Program-made: the position numbers and the translations under genes
NCBI RefSeq assembly: GCF_003345295.1
Contig: NZ_CP031055.1
Coordinates: forward strand, 2,108,001-2,172,000
Direction of reading: 5' to 3'
Source: Vibrio splendidus
GTDB lineage: Bacteria; Pseudomonadota; Gammaproteobacteria; Enterobacterales; Vibrionaceae
Length of the DNA: 64,000 nt
In this document: one piece after another, positions 51,531 to 60,293 of the stretch
Layout of the letters: each line of letters opens with the position of its first letter
Numbering within the stretch: position 1 is the stretch's first letter
The notes under the pieces: generated by a model
What the model was told of the DNA's origin: nothing
The model's database searches: none
What the model saw: the letters and a program-made list of their open reading frames with translations, nothing else

Positions 51531-52856
51531 ATGAATCCTGTTGTAATTTCAGTTTGCATCATGCTGGTTTTAGCTTTGATGCGCGTAAACGTAGTCGTTG
51601 CTCTCACGTTCAGCGCAATTATCGGTGGCGTAGCCTCAGGTATGGGCTTGAACGACGCAGTCGCGGCTTTCGAAAGCGGATTAGGTGGCGGTGCAACTAT
51701 CGCACTTAGCTACGCTATGCTTGGTACATTCGCTGTTGCTATCTCACGTTCTGGTATCACAGATCTGCTTGCTCAAAGCGTCATTAAGCGTATTCACGGT
51801 AAAGAGAACAGTGCAGCGTCTAATGGTCTAAAATATGGCATCCTAGCGTCTTTGATCCTAGTGACCATGTCTTCGCAAAACGTAATCCCTGTACATATCG
51901 CCTTTATCCCAATCTTAATCCCACCTCTATTAGGCGTATTCGCAAAAATGAACCTAGACCGTCGTCTGGTTGCGTGTGTACTTACTTTTGGTCTGATTAC
52001 TCCGTATATGGTTCTACCTATCGGTTTTGGTGGCATCTTCCTAAACAACATCCTGCTTAAAAACCTTCACGACAACGGTCTTGAAAACGTAGTAGCTAGC
52101 CAAGTACCAATGGCGATGTTGTTACCGGCTGCAGGCATGATCTTTGGCCTTCTTACGGCAGTATTCTTTACTTACCGTAAGCCACGTCAATACAAAGAAA
52201 CGTCTCATACTGTTGTTTCAACCGAAGTGAAAGAGATCAACAAGAAGCACATCCTTGTGGCTGCTGCTGGTATTGTTGCTGCGCTAACGGTTCAACTATC
52301 GACAGGTTCTATGATCATCGGTGCTTTGGCTGGTTTCATGGTATTCACCTTCGGTGGTGTAATCGCTTGGAAAGAGACACACGATGTCTTCACTAAAGGC
52401 GTTCACATGATGGCAATGATCGGTTTCATCATGATTGCAGCGGCAGGTTTTGCGGCGGTTATGAAGCAAACGGGTGGCGTTGAGTCTCTGGTTGAAGCAC
52501 TTTCAACAAGCATTGGTGACAACAAACCTCTAGCGGCACTGCTTATGCTAGTCGTTGGCCTGTTGGTAACAATGGGTATCGGTTCTTCGTTCTCTACGAT
52601 TCCAATCCTTGCGACTATCTACGTTCCACTAGCGGCTGCATTTGGTTTCTCACCAATGGCAACGATCGCTTTAGTAGGTACAGCTGCAGCGCTAGGTGAT
52701 GCGGGCTCTCCGGCTTCTGACTCAACATTAGGTCCAACGTCTGGTCTAAATGCTGATGGTCAACACGAGCACGTTTGGGAAACCGTTGTACCGACATTCT
52801 TACACTACAACATCCCACTGATCGTATTCGGTTGGGTTGCGGCTATGGTTCTGTAA
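51531..52856 (+). CDS. Na+/H+ antiporter-family transporter (YuiF/NhaC-like)
   Basis: Inner-membrane secondary transporter of the ion-transporter superfamily. The 441 residues have about eleven spans and family regions SYAMLGTFAVAISRSGITDLL, SSQNVIPVHIAFIPILIPPLL and the C-terminal LGDAGSPASDSTLGPTSGLN. It belongs near COG2056, whose members are annotated as Na+/H+ antiporters or as amino-acid (histidine) carriers, so substrate is uncertain. It lies 65 bp after rnt and may be co-transcribed; a terminator follows. Confidence 0.82.
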   Translation: MNPVVISVCIMLVLALMRVNVVVALTFSAIIGGVASGMGLNDAVAAFESGLGGGATIALSYAMLGTFAVAISRSGITDLLAQSVIKRIHGKENSAASNGLKYGILASLILVTMSSQNVIPVHIAFIPILIPPLLGVFAKMNLDRRLVACVLTFGLITPYMVLPIGFGGIFLNNILLKNLHDNGLENVVASQVPMAMLLPAAGMIFGLLTAVFFTYRKPRQYKETSHTVVSTEVKEINKKHILVAAAGIVAALTVQLSTGSMIIGALAGFMVFTFGGVIAWKETHDVFTKGVHMMAMIGFIMIAAAGFAAVMKQTGGVESLVEALSTSIGDNKPLAALLMLVVGLLVTMGIGSSFSTIPILATIYVPLAAAFGFSPMATIALVGTAAALGDAGSPASDSTLGPTSGLNADGQHEHVWETVVPTFLHYNIPLIVFGWVAAMVL

Positions 52857-52901
52857 TTAGGTTCTTTAGCTAAGAATCGATACGCAATAAACCGTAAGTA
52901 G

Positions 52902-52922
52902 TAAGCTATAAGCTATAAGCTA
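52902..52922. repeat. Microsatellite (TAAGCTA)x3
   Basis: Three perfect copies of the 7-bp unit TAAGCTA lie 46 bp after the antiporter stop and just before its terminator. Confidence 0.85.
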
Positions 52923-52936
52923 AAGAAAGACATTAT

Positions 52937-52963
52937 AAAGACCGCCTCGTGCGGTCTTTTTTG
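52937..52963 (+). terminator. Terminator of the YuiF-like gene
   Basis: AAAGACCGC pairs with GCGGTCTTT around CTCGT, with a T-run. Confidence 0.9.
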
Positions 52964-53015
52964 TTCCTGGGATTCATTCCACTCTTCCTTCCTCTCAATG
53001 AACCGGCGACACCAA

Positions 53016-53047
53016 ACAAAAAAGGCTTACCCTGATGAGTAAGCCTT
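53016..53047 (-). terminator. Terminator of the DsbA-like gene
   Basis: AAGGCTTAC (53022-53030) pairs with GTAAGCCTT (53039-53047); on the minus strand a T-run follows. Confidence 0.85.
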
Positions 53048-53085
53048 GGAAATAATTTGCATTAATACAGACAACTCTCGCAGAA

Positions 53086-53715
53086 TTATGCAGCGGGAGC
53101 GTTGTTCACAAGCACTTCACGAATCGACTTAAGCGTCGCTTCAGTCGATTGGTAATCTAACTCAACTTCACTAAAGATACCGTTCACTTCAAGCATTAAC
53201 GTCGGGTAAGAATGTACGCCCATCGCTTCTTTAAAGCCTAACTGGTCATCTAATTCACTTTCCAATAACTTACTAGAAAGATCATTTTCAAACTGTTGTA
53301 CATTCATCCCTAGCTCTTCAGCTAACTGCAAATGCGTTTCTTGGCTGTGTGGCAACATCGCACGAAGATAGTAAGCGTGTTGAATTGCTTCAAGCATCGC
53401 TTCGTAATGGTCTTGAAAACCAGCAGCGATCACGGCACGACAAGCAGGGTAAGTGCTGCGAACTGGTTGGCATTCAGTCCAAAATTCGTGGTTGAACTCA
53501 GTATCCAACTTAGCTTCAATCTGCTTCCAGATAGCTTGCAGCTTACCTTTCATCTCTTCTGACATTGGATCTTCAGAATCAGGGGCCAAACCACCGACTA
53601 CGTAGTTAAACTCAATACTCGCAGGTAGCTGCTGTTTTAAGAGTTCTAATGTTGGCTTATAACCCCAACACCAACTGCACATTGGGTCATGCACATAATG
53701 AAGTTTTACGTCCAT
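53086..53715 (-). CDS. Cytoplasmic DsbA-family (FrnE-like) oxidoreductase
   Basis: Thioredoxin-fold protein with active site CSWC at residues 13-16 in DPMCSWCWGYKP. The cis-Pro loop is seen as VHSYPTLMLEVNG. No signal peptide is present, so unlike DsbA it probably acts in the cytoplasm, in line with FrnE/PA2699-type proteins linked to oxidative stress. The length is 209 residues. It follows grxD on the same strand, but a terminator lies between. The exact substrate is unknown. Confidence 0.85.
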   Translation of the reverse strand: MDVKLHYVHDPMCSWCWGYKPTLELLKQQLPASIEFNYVVGGLAPDSEDPMSEEMKGKLQAIWKQIEAKLDTEFNHEFWTECQPVRSTYPACRAVIAAGFQDHYEAMLEAIQHAYYLRAMLPHSQETHLQLAEELGMNVQQFENDLSSKLLESELDDQLGFKEAMGVHSYPTLMLEVNGIFSEVELDYQSTEATLKSIREVLVNNAPAA

Positions 53716-53752
53716 TGTTCATTCCTTATCGAGTCTTTCAAACCATTCAAAC

Positions 53753-53780
53753 AAAAAAGGAGCCTCATTAAGGGCCCCTT
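53753..53780 (-). terminator. Terminator of grxD
   Basis: On the minus strand AAGGGGCC pairs with GGCTCCTT (one G-U pair) and is followed by TTTTTT. Confidence 0.8.
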
Positions 53781-53812
53781 CCATTCAATATTTAAGCGCA
53801 AAGGCTTAAAGC

Positions 53813-54151
53813 TTACTCAGCGTCGTCGCCAGCTACTTTAGCAGCCGCTTCTTTAACGATTGGCTGAAGTTCGCCTTTTTGGAACATCTCAAGAATGATG
53901 TCACAACCACCGATCAGCTCACCGTCAACCCAAAGTTGTGGGAACGTTGGCCATTGTGCGTAAGCTGGAAGCTCTGCACGGATGTCAGGGTTTTGTAGGA
54001 TATCTACGTAAGCAAATTTTTCACCACATGCCATTAGAGCTTGAGATGCTTGAGAAGAAAAACCACAGCTTGGCAGCTTAGGAGAACCTTTCATGTAAAG
54101 TAGAATGGTGTTTTCTTCAATTTGCTGTTTGATTTTATCGATAGTTTCCAT
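53813..54151 (-). CDS. grxD: Monothiol glutaredoxin Grx4
   Basis: CGFS-type glutaredoxin that binds and transfers [2Fe-2S] clusters, often with BolA. The motif CGFS is at residues 29-32 (KLPSCGFSSQ), with WPTFPQLWVDGELIGGCDI giving the cis-Pro and glutathione-binding regions. The length is 112 residues. It is divergent from sodB, the same neighbour as in other Vibrio, and linked to iron and oxidative-stress functions nearby. Confidence 0.96.
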   Translation of the reverse strand: METIDKIKQQIEENTILLYMKGSPKLPSCGFSSQASQALMACGEKFAYVDILQNPDIRAELPAYAQWPTFPQLWVDGELIGGCDIILEMFQKGELQPIVKEAAAKVAGDDAE

Positions 54152-54330
54152 TGCTTCCTCGTTAATGGATTACGGCTTTTATTGCCTTTATTCTACCCCA
54201 AACCAAAAGAATAAAAACCATATAAAAAAAGCGGTTTAAGAGCTAAGCTAACAATTCACACAAAAGTGATGAATTAAGCTTTTAATAAAGTAAAAACTTG
54301 CTAAACTATATCGCAAGTCAGCAAATTGAC

Positions 54331-54356
54331 CATGGTTGGCTGTAAAGCGAACCATG
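54331..54356 (+). other. Hairpin in the sodB leader
   Basis: CATGGTT (54331-54337) pairs with AACCATG (54350-54356) around a 12-nt loop, 64 bp upstream of the sodB start. sodB leaders are known sRNA (RyhB) targets in related bacteria; whether this one is cannot be read here. Confidence 0.4.
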
Positions 54357-54420
54357 AATAATAATATCACTGGAAGCAATCGAAAGAGTTAACTCTTTCA
54401 TATCAATGGAGAATTGAGCA

Positions 54421-55005
54421 ATGGCATTTGAACTACCGGCTCTTCCTTACGCGAAAGACGCGCTAGAACCACACATCTCAGCAGAAACGCTAGATTTCCA
54501 CCACGGTAAGCACCACAACACTTACGTTGTTAAGCTAAACGGTCTTATCCCAGGTACTGAGTTTGAAGGCAAAACACTAGAAGAGATCGTTAAGACTTCT
54601 ACTGGTGGTGTTTTCAATAACGCTGCTCAAATCTGGAACCACACGTTCTACTGGCACTGTCTTGCTCCTAAAGCAGGCGGCGAACCAACTGGCGCTGTTG
54701 CAGAAGCTATCAACGCTGCATTCGGTTCTTTCGAAGAATTCAAAGCGAAATTCACTGATTCAGCAATCAACAACTTCGGTTCTTCTTGGACTTGGTTAGT
54801 TAAGAAAGCTGACGGTTCTCTAGACATCGTTAACACTTCTAACGCTGCTACTCCTCTAACAGAAGAAGGTGTTACTCCACTTCTAACTGTTGACCTATGG
54901 GAACACGCTTACTACATCGATTTCCGCAATGTTCGCCCTGACTACATGGCTGCATTCTGGAACCTAGTAAACTGGTCTTTCGTAGAAGAGAACCTAGCTA
55001 AGTAA
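54421..55005 (+). CDS. sodB: Iron superoxide dismutase
   Basis: Cytoplasmic enzyme that dismutates superoxide. The metal ligands are His27 (LDFHHGKHH), His near 74 (WNHTFYWHC), Asp and His in DLWEHAYYIDF near 157-161. The AAQIWNHTFYW and FGSSWTWLV segments point to the iron-type enzyme. The 194 residues match SodB. Codon usage is that of a highly expressed gene. A terminator follows. Confidence 0.96.
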   Translation: MAFELPALPYAKDALEPHISAETLDFHHGKHHNTYVVKLNGLIPGTEFEGKTLEEIVKTSTGGVFNNAAQIWNHTFYWHCLAPKAGGEPTGAVAEAINAAFGSFEEFKAKFTDSAINNFGSSWTWLVKKADGSLDIVNTSNAATPLTEEGVTPLLTVDLWEHAYYIDFRNVRPDYMAAFWNLVNWSFVEENLAK

Positions 55006-55047
55006 TTATTACTTACGCTGCGCTATTTATAGCGAGTTATCTATTGA

Positions 55048-55076
55048 AAGCTCATGCCTCGGCGTGAGCTTTTTTG
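55048..55076 (+). terminator. Terminator of sodB
   Basis: AAGCTCATG pairs with CGTGAGCTT (one G-U pair) and is followed by a T-run. Confidence 0.85.
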
Positions 55077-55125
55077 TATCTATCGTATTCCACAAAATCT
55101 AGACCTTTCTTAGCCTATTAACCTA

Positions 55126-55165
55126 TTAGCCAGTTAGCCAGTTAGCCAGTTAGCCAGTTAGCCAA
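55126..55165. repeat. Microsatellite (TTAGCCAG)x5
   Basis: Five tandem copies of the 8-bp unit, the last with one change (TTAGCCAA), lie in the noncoding gap after sodB. A half-unit TTAGCCTATTAAC precedes them. Confidence 0.92.
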
Positions 55166-55292
55166 GAGAGCTTACTTCTCGACCAACTCCTAGCACTCTT
55201 CCCCGCCCTGCATAAATTCTCTATTTGCCTGTAATTAAACACTAAAGTTTGCCGACTCCATGCCGTTAAAGGTGTATCCAATGAGAGGCAGC

Positions 55293-55796
55293 ATGCAAAT
55301 ACATACTTTAGACAAAGCAGGAATCATCAACGAACTGAAGTTCGGCATCGGGATCAGCCAAGCGGTTGAACAAGGTCGCCGTGCAGATTTCGCGTTGCTG
55401 TTATCTATGTTTTCTAATGACGTTCGTGATTGCACGCCGATTGACACCATTGAAGTCACAGAGACAACTGATGATCGCCTGCGTAAACACTTCGGCGTTG
55501 CAGAGCCGCAACAGCTGCGTTCGAACCAATCCTCGTATGAGATTTCAGCTCAGCAATCTAATCATTTTCATCAAGCTAGCCTTGCCAGCGCAAAACTCAG
55601 CCATTACTTGAAACCGGAAGCCCTTGCCTTCATGCCTGAAGATACGGCCGACTTACCCGAAGAGGTTTACCAAAACCTTTCTGGTCATGACCGACGTAAA
55701 TTGGCAAACAAACAAGTACCTGATTTGCCACTTGCTACGCTCTACAATGAACTATCAACTGCCCAACGTCAGTACCAAATTCAAGCTCAAGTATAG
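55293..55796 (+). CDS. Vibrio hypothetical protein
   Basis: I do not recognise a functional family. The protein (167 residues) is soluble, with no signal peptide or membrane span. It begins MQIHTLDKAGIINELKFGIGIS, has a segment DFALLLSMFSND, and ends with a Gln-rich QRQYQIQAQ tail. A basic stretch SGHDRRKLANKQVPDLPL lies near residue 137. Two starts are plausible: 55281 (AAAGGTG upstream) and 55293 (AGAGG upstream); the latter was chosen. It stands alone between sodB and an SDR-like gene. Confidence 0.6.
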   Translation: MQIHTLDKAGIINELKFGIGISQAVEQGRRADFALLLSMFSNDVRDCTPIDTIEVTETTDDRLRKHFGVAEPQQLRSNQSSYEISAQQSNHFHQASLASAKLSHYLKPEALAFMPEDTADLPEEVYQNLSGHDRRKLANKQVPDLPLATLYNELSTAQRQYQIQAQV

Positions 55797-56075
55797 CTGC
55801 CACCTACCTTTCCTCTCTTTCGCTCTCTATCAACTGCTATTCTTGATTAGTTCGCCGCATTTCAAATTATTCACATGAGTGATATGAACCACCAGCCTTG
55901 GGTGAGCGTGAAATACGAGTTGTCGATTACTACTTGAAGTTACTGCGAAATGTGAGCTGCCACTAAGTTCATAAAAACTTATCAATTGGCACGCCTTTGT
56001 TTGAACCTCTTCACACCCATTGTATGAAATTTAACCCATCCTTATCCGACATGGACGATTTATTTAGGTGCTGGG

Positions 56076-56759
56076 ATGGAAATAAAAAGCTCAATTATAT
56101 TGGTGACATCTGCAGGCTCGCGACTCGGAGGGACGATTGCGAACCACTTTGTTAACCTTGGAGCCACAGTCATCCTTTGTGATAAAGACACGGAAGCACT
56201 TCAAGCGACCTATTTACAATGTGCTCGTTTTTCTGACTCGGTTTACCACTACACGCTCAAAAGTAATGACAACCAAGCAATTCTCAGTGTGTTTGATTTT
56301 ATTCAAACCACCTTCAACACTACACCCGATGTACTGGTCAATAATTGGATAAGCTCTCCGATGCCAAGCCTAATTGGCGATCAGCCTGTCAGTAGCTTTA
56401 TCAATGATCTTTCTTCTATGGCTACGACTCTTTTCGCATTTGGGCAAATCAGTGCCGAGAGATTACGAGAGGAGGATAAAGAAGGCGTTATTGTGAATGT
56501 GATCTCTCACGATGATTTCCATGACGTGTCCGGCTTAGAGAGTGCGAATTCAATGATCACTGGCTTTACCCATAGCTGGGCCAAAGAACTGACTCCATTT
56601 GGTATTCGAGTCGGCGGTGTTGTCCCTGCAGTCCATAACTCCGATGGCAAACTCAACCGATGCCACTGGGCTCAGCTGCAAGATGAACTGACCAGAACAA
56701 CGGAATACATCGTCTCTAATGATTACTTTAGTGGGCGAGTGGTCGCTGCTGAGGTTTAG
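56076..56759 (+). CDS. SDR-like protein lacking catalytic Tyr and Lys
   Basis: A Rossmann-fold protein of the short-chain dehydrogenase family (227 residues). The cofactor loop is present as TSAGSRLGGTIA (residues 11-22), with Asp36 (LCDKD) after the second strand, suggesting NAD(H) preference. The middle strand ends VLVNNW where classical members have NNAG. The Ser strand reads VNVISHDD. At the position of the catalytic YxxxK the sequence is LESAN, aligned through the following GFTHSWAKELTPFGIRV, so both Tyr and Lys are replaced. The protein is thus unlikely to be a classical oxidoreductase. Its function is unknown. Confidence 0.75.
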   Translation: MEIKSSIILVTSAGSRLGGTIANHFVNLGATVILCDKDTEALQATYLQCARFSDSVYHYTLKSNDNQAILSVFDFIQTTFNTTPDVLVNNWISSPMPSLIGDQPVSSFINDLSSMATTLFAFGQISAERLREEDKEGVIVNVISHDDFHDVSGLESANSMITGFTHSWAKELTPFGIRVGGVVPAVHNSDGKLNRCHWAQLQDELTRTTEYIVSNDYFSGRVVAAEV

Positions 56760-56853
56760 TTCTTCCCCGATGCCAAGCACATTTGAGCCATTCATTTCTA
56801 ATCGAGTGACGTAAGTCTAGCCTTTCAAGCCGCGTAGAGCAGGCAGTAAACAT

Positions 56854-56885
56854 AAAAAAAGCCCCAGTCTCTCGACTAGGGCTTT
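56854..56885 (-). terminator. Terminator of adhE
   Basis: AAAGCCCCAGTC pairs with GACTAGGGCTTT (one mismatch); on the minus strand a run of seven T follows. Confidence 0.85.
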
Positions 56886-56949
56886 GATCTTTTCCCGATA
56901 GATAAGGTTCGTGCTAGCGAAAACTTATCTCAAAACTAATGCTTACTTA

Positions 56950-59655
56950 TTATGCGTTAGCTTTTTCTTTTTTAGCTTTTGCCGCTTTCGCGTCAGCTGG
57001 CTTTTGGTCAGCTTTCTTAAGAATCACTGTAGTGCCTTCGAAAGTTTCACCTTCAACGTAAGGAGTACCGAAGTAAGACGTTGTTAGTACTTCTTTTAGC
57101 TCAGTGATTAGTGGGTAACGTGGGTTAGCACCTGTACACTGGTCATCGAACGCTTCAACAGCTAGCTCGTCTAGTTTAGCGATGAAGTCAGACTCGTTAA
57201 CACCCGCAGCTTGGATTGATAGTGGGATGTCTAGGTCGTTCTTAAGCTCTTCTAACCAAGTTAGTAGACGTTCAATCTTCTGAGCAGTACGGTCACCAGC
57301 TTGGCTTAGGCCTAGGTGGTCAGCAACTTCAGCGTAACGACGACGTGCTTGTGGGCGGTCGTACTGAGAGAATGCAGTTTGCTTAGTTGGGTTATCGTTC
57401 GCGTTGTAACGTACAACGTTTGAGATAAGTAGTGCGTTAGCAAGACCGTGTGGTAGGTGGAACTCAGCACCAATTTTGTGAGCCATTGAGTGACACACAC
57501 CTAGGAATGCGTTCGCAAAGGCAATACCAGCAATCGTTGCAGCGTTGTGTACTTTCTCACGAGCGATTGGGTCTGCTGAACCGTTTTTGTAGCTTGATGG
57601 TAGGTATTCTTTAAGCATCTTAAGAGCTTGTAGAGCTTGACCATCTGAGTATTCGTTCGCAAGAACTGATACGTAAGCTTCAAGAGCGTGAGTTACGGCA
57701 TCGTAACCACCGAACGCTGTTAGAGACTTAGGCATATTCATTACTAGGTTAGCATCAACAACAGCCATGTTTGGCGTGATTTCGTAATCCGCTAGTGGGT
57801 ATTTAGCACCAGTCTTGTCGTCAGTAACAACGGCGAAAGGCGTAACTTCTGAACCCGTACCTGAAGTTGTAGTGATACATACAAGCTCAGCTTTTTTACC
57901 CATTTTAGGGAACTTGTAGATACGTTTACGGATATCCATAAAGCGCATTGCAAGTTCTTCGAAGTGAGTTTCTGGGTGCTCGTACATAACCCACATGATC
58001 TTAGCAGCATCCATTGGAGAACCGCCACCTAGAGCAAGGATTACGTCAGGTTGGAAGCTCTTCATTGCTTCAGCGCCTTTCTCAACAACAGACAGTGTTG
58101 GATCCGCTTCTACATCGAAGAATACTTGAACTTCAATACCCTGTGCTTTCAGGATTTGTACTACGTCGTCTGCGTAACCGTTGTTGAACAAGAAACGGTC
58201 AGTTACTAGGAATGCGCGTTTCTTACCTTCTAGGTCGCTCATTGCGATTGGAAGGCTGCCACGACGGAAGTAGATAGACTTAGGTAGTTTGTGCCACAAC
58301 ATATTTTCAGCTCGCTTCGCTACAGTTTTCTTGTTGATAAGGTGCTTAGGACCTACGTTCTCAGAGATAGAGTTACCACCCCATGAACCACAACCAAGAG
58401 TTAGAGAAGGTGCAACGTTGAAGTTGTACAGGTCACCGATACCACCGTGAGTAGTAGGGATGTTGATTAGGATACGAGCCGTCTTCATCTTGTCACCGAA
58501 GTAACGAATACGATCTGCGTTTACGTCTTGGTTAGTGTAAAGACCAGACGTGTGACCGATACCACCGATTTCAACCATCGTTACCGCTTGAGCAACAGCG
58601 TCTTCGAAATCGTCTGCGCGGAATAGACCTAGAGTTGGAGACAGTTTCTCGTGAGCGAATTCGTCATCGTAAGAAACTTTACCAAGACCTTCACCTACAA
58701 GAACTTTAGTATCAGCAGGAACTTTAACACCAGCCATTTCAGCGATTGCTGGAGCAGGTTGACCTACGATCTTAGCGTTTAGGTTACCGTCGATAAGAAG
58801 AACTTTACGTACTTTATCTGCGTCAGTTTTAGATAGAACGTGAGCTTTGTGAGAAGCAAAACGCTCTTTAACTTCGTCATATACTTCGCTAACTACGATT
58901 GCAGCTTGCTCAGAAGCACATACTACGCCGTTATCGAATGTTTTAGACATAAGAATAGATGCTACAGCACGTTTGATGTCAGCTGTTTCATCGATAACAA
59001 CAGGAACGTTACCAGCACCAACACCGATAGCAGGCTTACCAGAAGAGTATGCTGCTTTAACCATGCCTGGACCACCAGTAGCTAGGATAAGCGCGATACC
59101 GTCGTGCTTCATAAGCGCGTTAGAAAGCTCTACAGATGGTTGGTCGATCCAACCGATGATGTCTTTTGGTGCGCCCGCTTTAACAGCCGCATCTAAAACA
59201 AGTTTAGCAGCGTCGTTAGTAGAGTTCTTTGCACGTGGGTGTGGCGAGAAGATGATGCCGTTACGTGTCTTAAGAGAGATTAGAGATTTGAAGATTGCTG
59301 TAGAAGTTGGGTTCGTTGTTGGAACGATACCACAGATGATACCTACAGGCTCAGCGATAGTCATTGTGCCTAGGCTGTCATCTTCTTCTAAGATGCCACA
59401 TGTTTTTTCGTCTTTGTATTTGTTGTAGATAAATTCAGATGCAAAGTGGTTTTTGATAACCTTATCTTCAACAATACCCATTCCAGATTCAGCAACTGCT
59501 TGTTGTGCAAGTGGGATACGAGCGTGGTTAGCAGCAAGAGAAGCTGCACGGAAGATTGCGTCTACTTTCTCTTGAGAGAATGTTGCAAACTCTTCTTGTG
59601 CTGCTTTAACGCGAGCTACTAGAGCATCAAGTTCCGCTAAGTTAGTTACAGGCAT
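56950..59655 (-). CDS. adhE: Bifunctional acetaldehyde-CoA/alcohol dehydrogenase AdhE
   Basis: Reduces acetyl-CoA to acetaldehyde and then ethanol during fermentation, regenerating NAD+; forms spirosome filaments. The N-terminal aldehyde dehydrogenase domain (1-440) has the catalytic Cys246 in DNGVVCASEQA. The C-terminal iron-dependent alcohol dehydrogenase (about 450-870) has GGGSPMDAAK and the metal-binding FANAFLGVCHSMAHKIGAEFHLPHG. The 901 residues include a Lys/Ala-rich end. AGGAG lies 7 nt upstream of the start. An FNR-type promoter lies 100-145 bp upstream. The gene is divergent from ychE, as in E. coli. Confidence 0.97.
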   Translation of the reverse strand: MPVTNLAELDALVARVKAAQEEFATFSQEKVDAIFRAASLAANHARIPLAQQAVAESGMGIVEDKVIKNHFASEFIYNKYKDEKTCGILEEDDSLGTMTIAEPVGIICGIVPTTNPTSTAIFKSLISLKTRNGIIFSPHPRAKNSTNDAAKLVLDAAVKAGAPKDIIGWIDQPSVELSNALMKHDGIALILATGGPGMVKAAYSSGKPAIGVGAGNVPVVIDETADIKRAVASILMSKTFDNGVVCASEQAAIVVSEVYDEVKERFASHKAHVLSKTDADKVRKVLLIDGNLNAKIVGQPAPAIAEMAGVKVPADTKVLVGEGLGKVSYDDEFAHEKLSPTLGLFRADDFEDAVAQAVTMVEIGGIGHTSGLYTNQDVNADRIRYFGDKMKTARILINIPTTHGGIGDLYNFNVAPSLTLGCGSWGGNSISENVGPKHLINKKTVAKRAENMLWHKLPKSIYFRRGSLPIAMSDLEGKKRAFLVTDRFLFNNGYADDVVQILKAQGIEVQVFFDVEADPTLSVVEKGAEAMKSFQPDVILALGGGSPMDAAKIMWVMYEHPETHFEELAMRFMDIRKRIYKFPKMGKKAELVCITTTSGTGSEVTPFAVVTDDKTGAKYPLADYEITPNMAVVDANLVMNMPKSLTAFGGYDAVTHALEAYVSVLANEYSDGQALQALKMLKEYLPSSYKNGSADPIAREKVHNAATIAGIAFANAFLGVCHSMAHKIGAEFHLPHGLANALLISNVVRYNANDNPTKQTAFSQYDRPQARRRYAEVADHLGLSQAGDRTAQKIERLLTWLEELKNDLDIPLSIQAAGVNESDFIAKLDELAVEAFDDQCTGANPRYPLITELKEVLTTSYFGTPYVEGETFEGTTVILKKADQKPADAKAAKAKKEKANA

Positions 59656-59758
59656 GGTGGATCTCCTAAAATAATAAATATTAAAAACTTTTTATTAAAT
59701 TCGCTGCTTGCCTTTAACCTTAAACATCAGCGTTCTTAGTAAATTGCTTTCAGGACTG

Positions 59759-59800
59759 AGTATATTATTTCACTGTGTGAAAAAAATTGACCCAGATCAG
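59759..59800 (-). promoter_or_regulatory. Class-II FNR-type promoter of adhE
   Basis: TTGAC-CCAG-ATCAG (59787-59800) matches eight of ten FNR consensus positions. On the minus strand TATACT (59759-59764) is a good -10. If its first base is -12, the start is at 59752 and the FNR site is centred at -41.5, the classical activating position. TGTGTGA overlaps this region as a weak CRP half-site. Confidence 0.6.
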
Positions 59801-60293
59801 TTACCCAAAAAGAATTAACCAGAAAGTAGTAAGGCAATCGCAAAAATTAACTTAAGAGCATGATTTACATAGATTAAAATCACACTTTCCGTTAGCGCAA
59901 AAAACAAGCAAACAGACAACTTTTTTCTACATAGCGTCATAAACTGTAAAAAAGTTTCATTTTTAGTCCGTTAAATTACATGTATACAGCTATATTCGTG
60001 CTACTGAGAGTATATCCATACCGTTGCAGCGGCTAGATTCTGACATAATTTTTATTAAATTCGTGCGATGGTTAACAGTTACTTAATAACAAGTTACAAA
60101 ATGAAACACTAACAACTAGCTTTCAACAAGGCGAATACAAAAGTGAGATTCAATTAGTTTTTCTAAAAAAAATCCCCTATTTCAGGTTAGTTTTTTTCAT
60201 TCGTGCAAATTGAGTTTGTCCCTTACATTACGCGCTCTGACTATTCACAGATCAACACTTCAACTTTAAGTACGCTAACTGGAGACCGCTCTC
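59801..60293. other. adhE-ychE intergenic region, remainder
   Basis: AT-rich noncoding DNA upstream of ychE. No convincing additional promoter, sRNA or repeat was identified. Confidence 0.5.
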
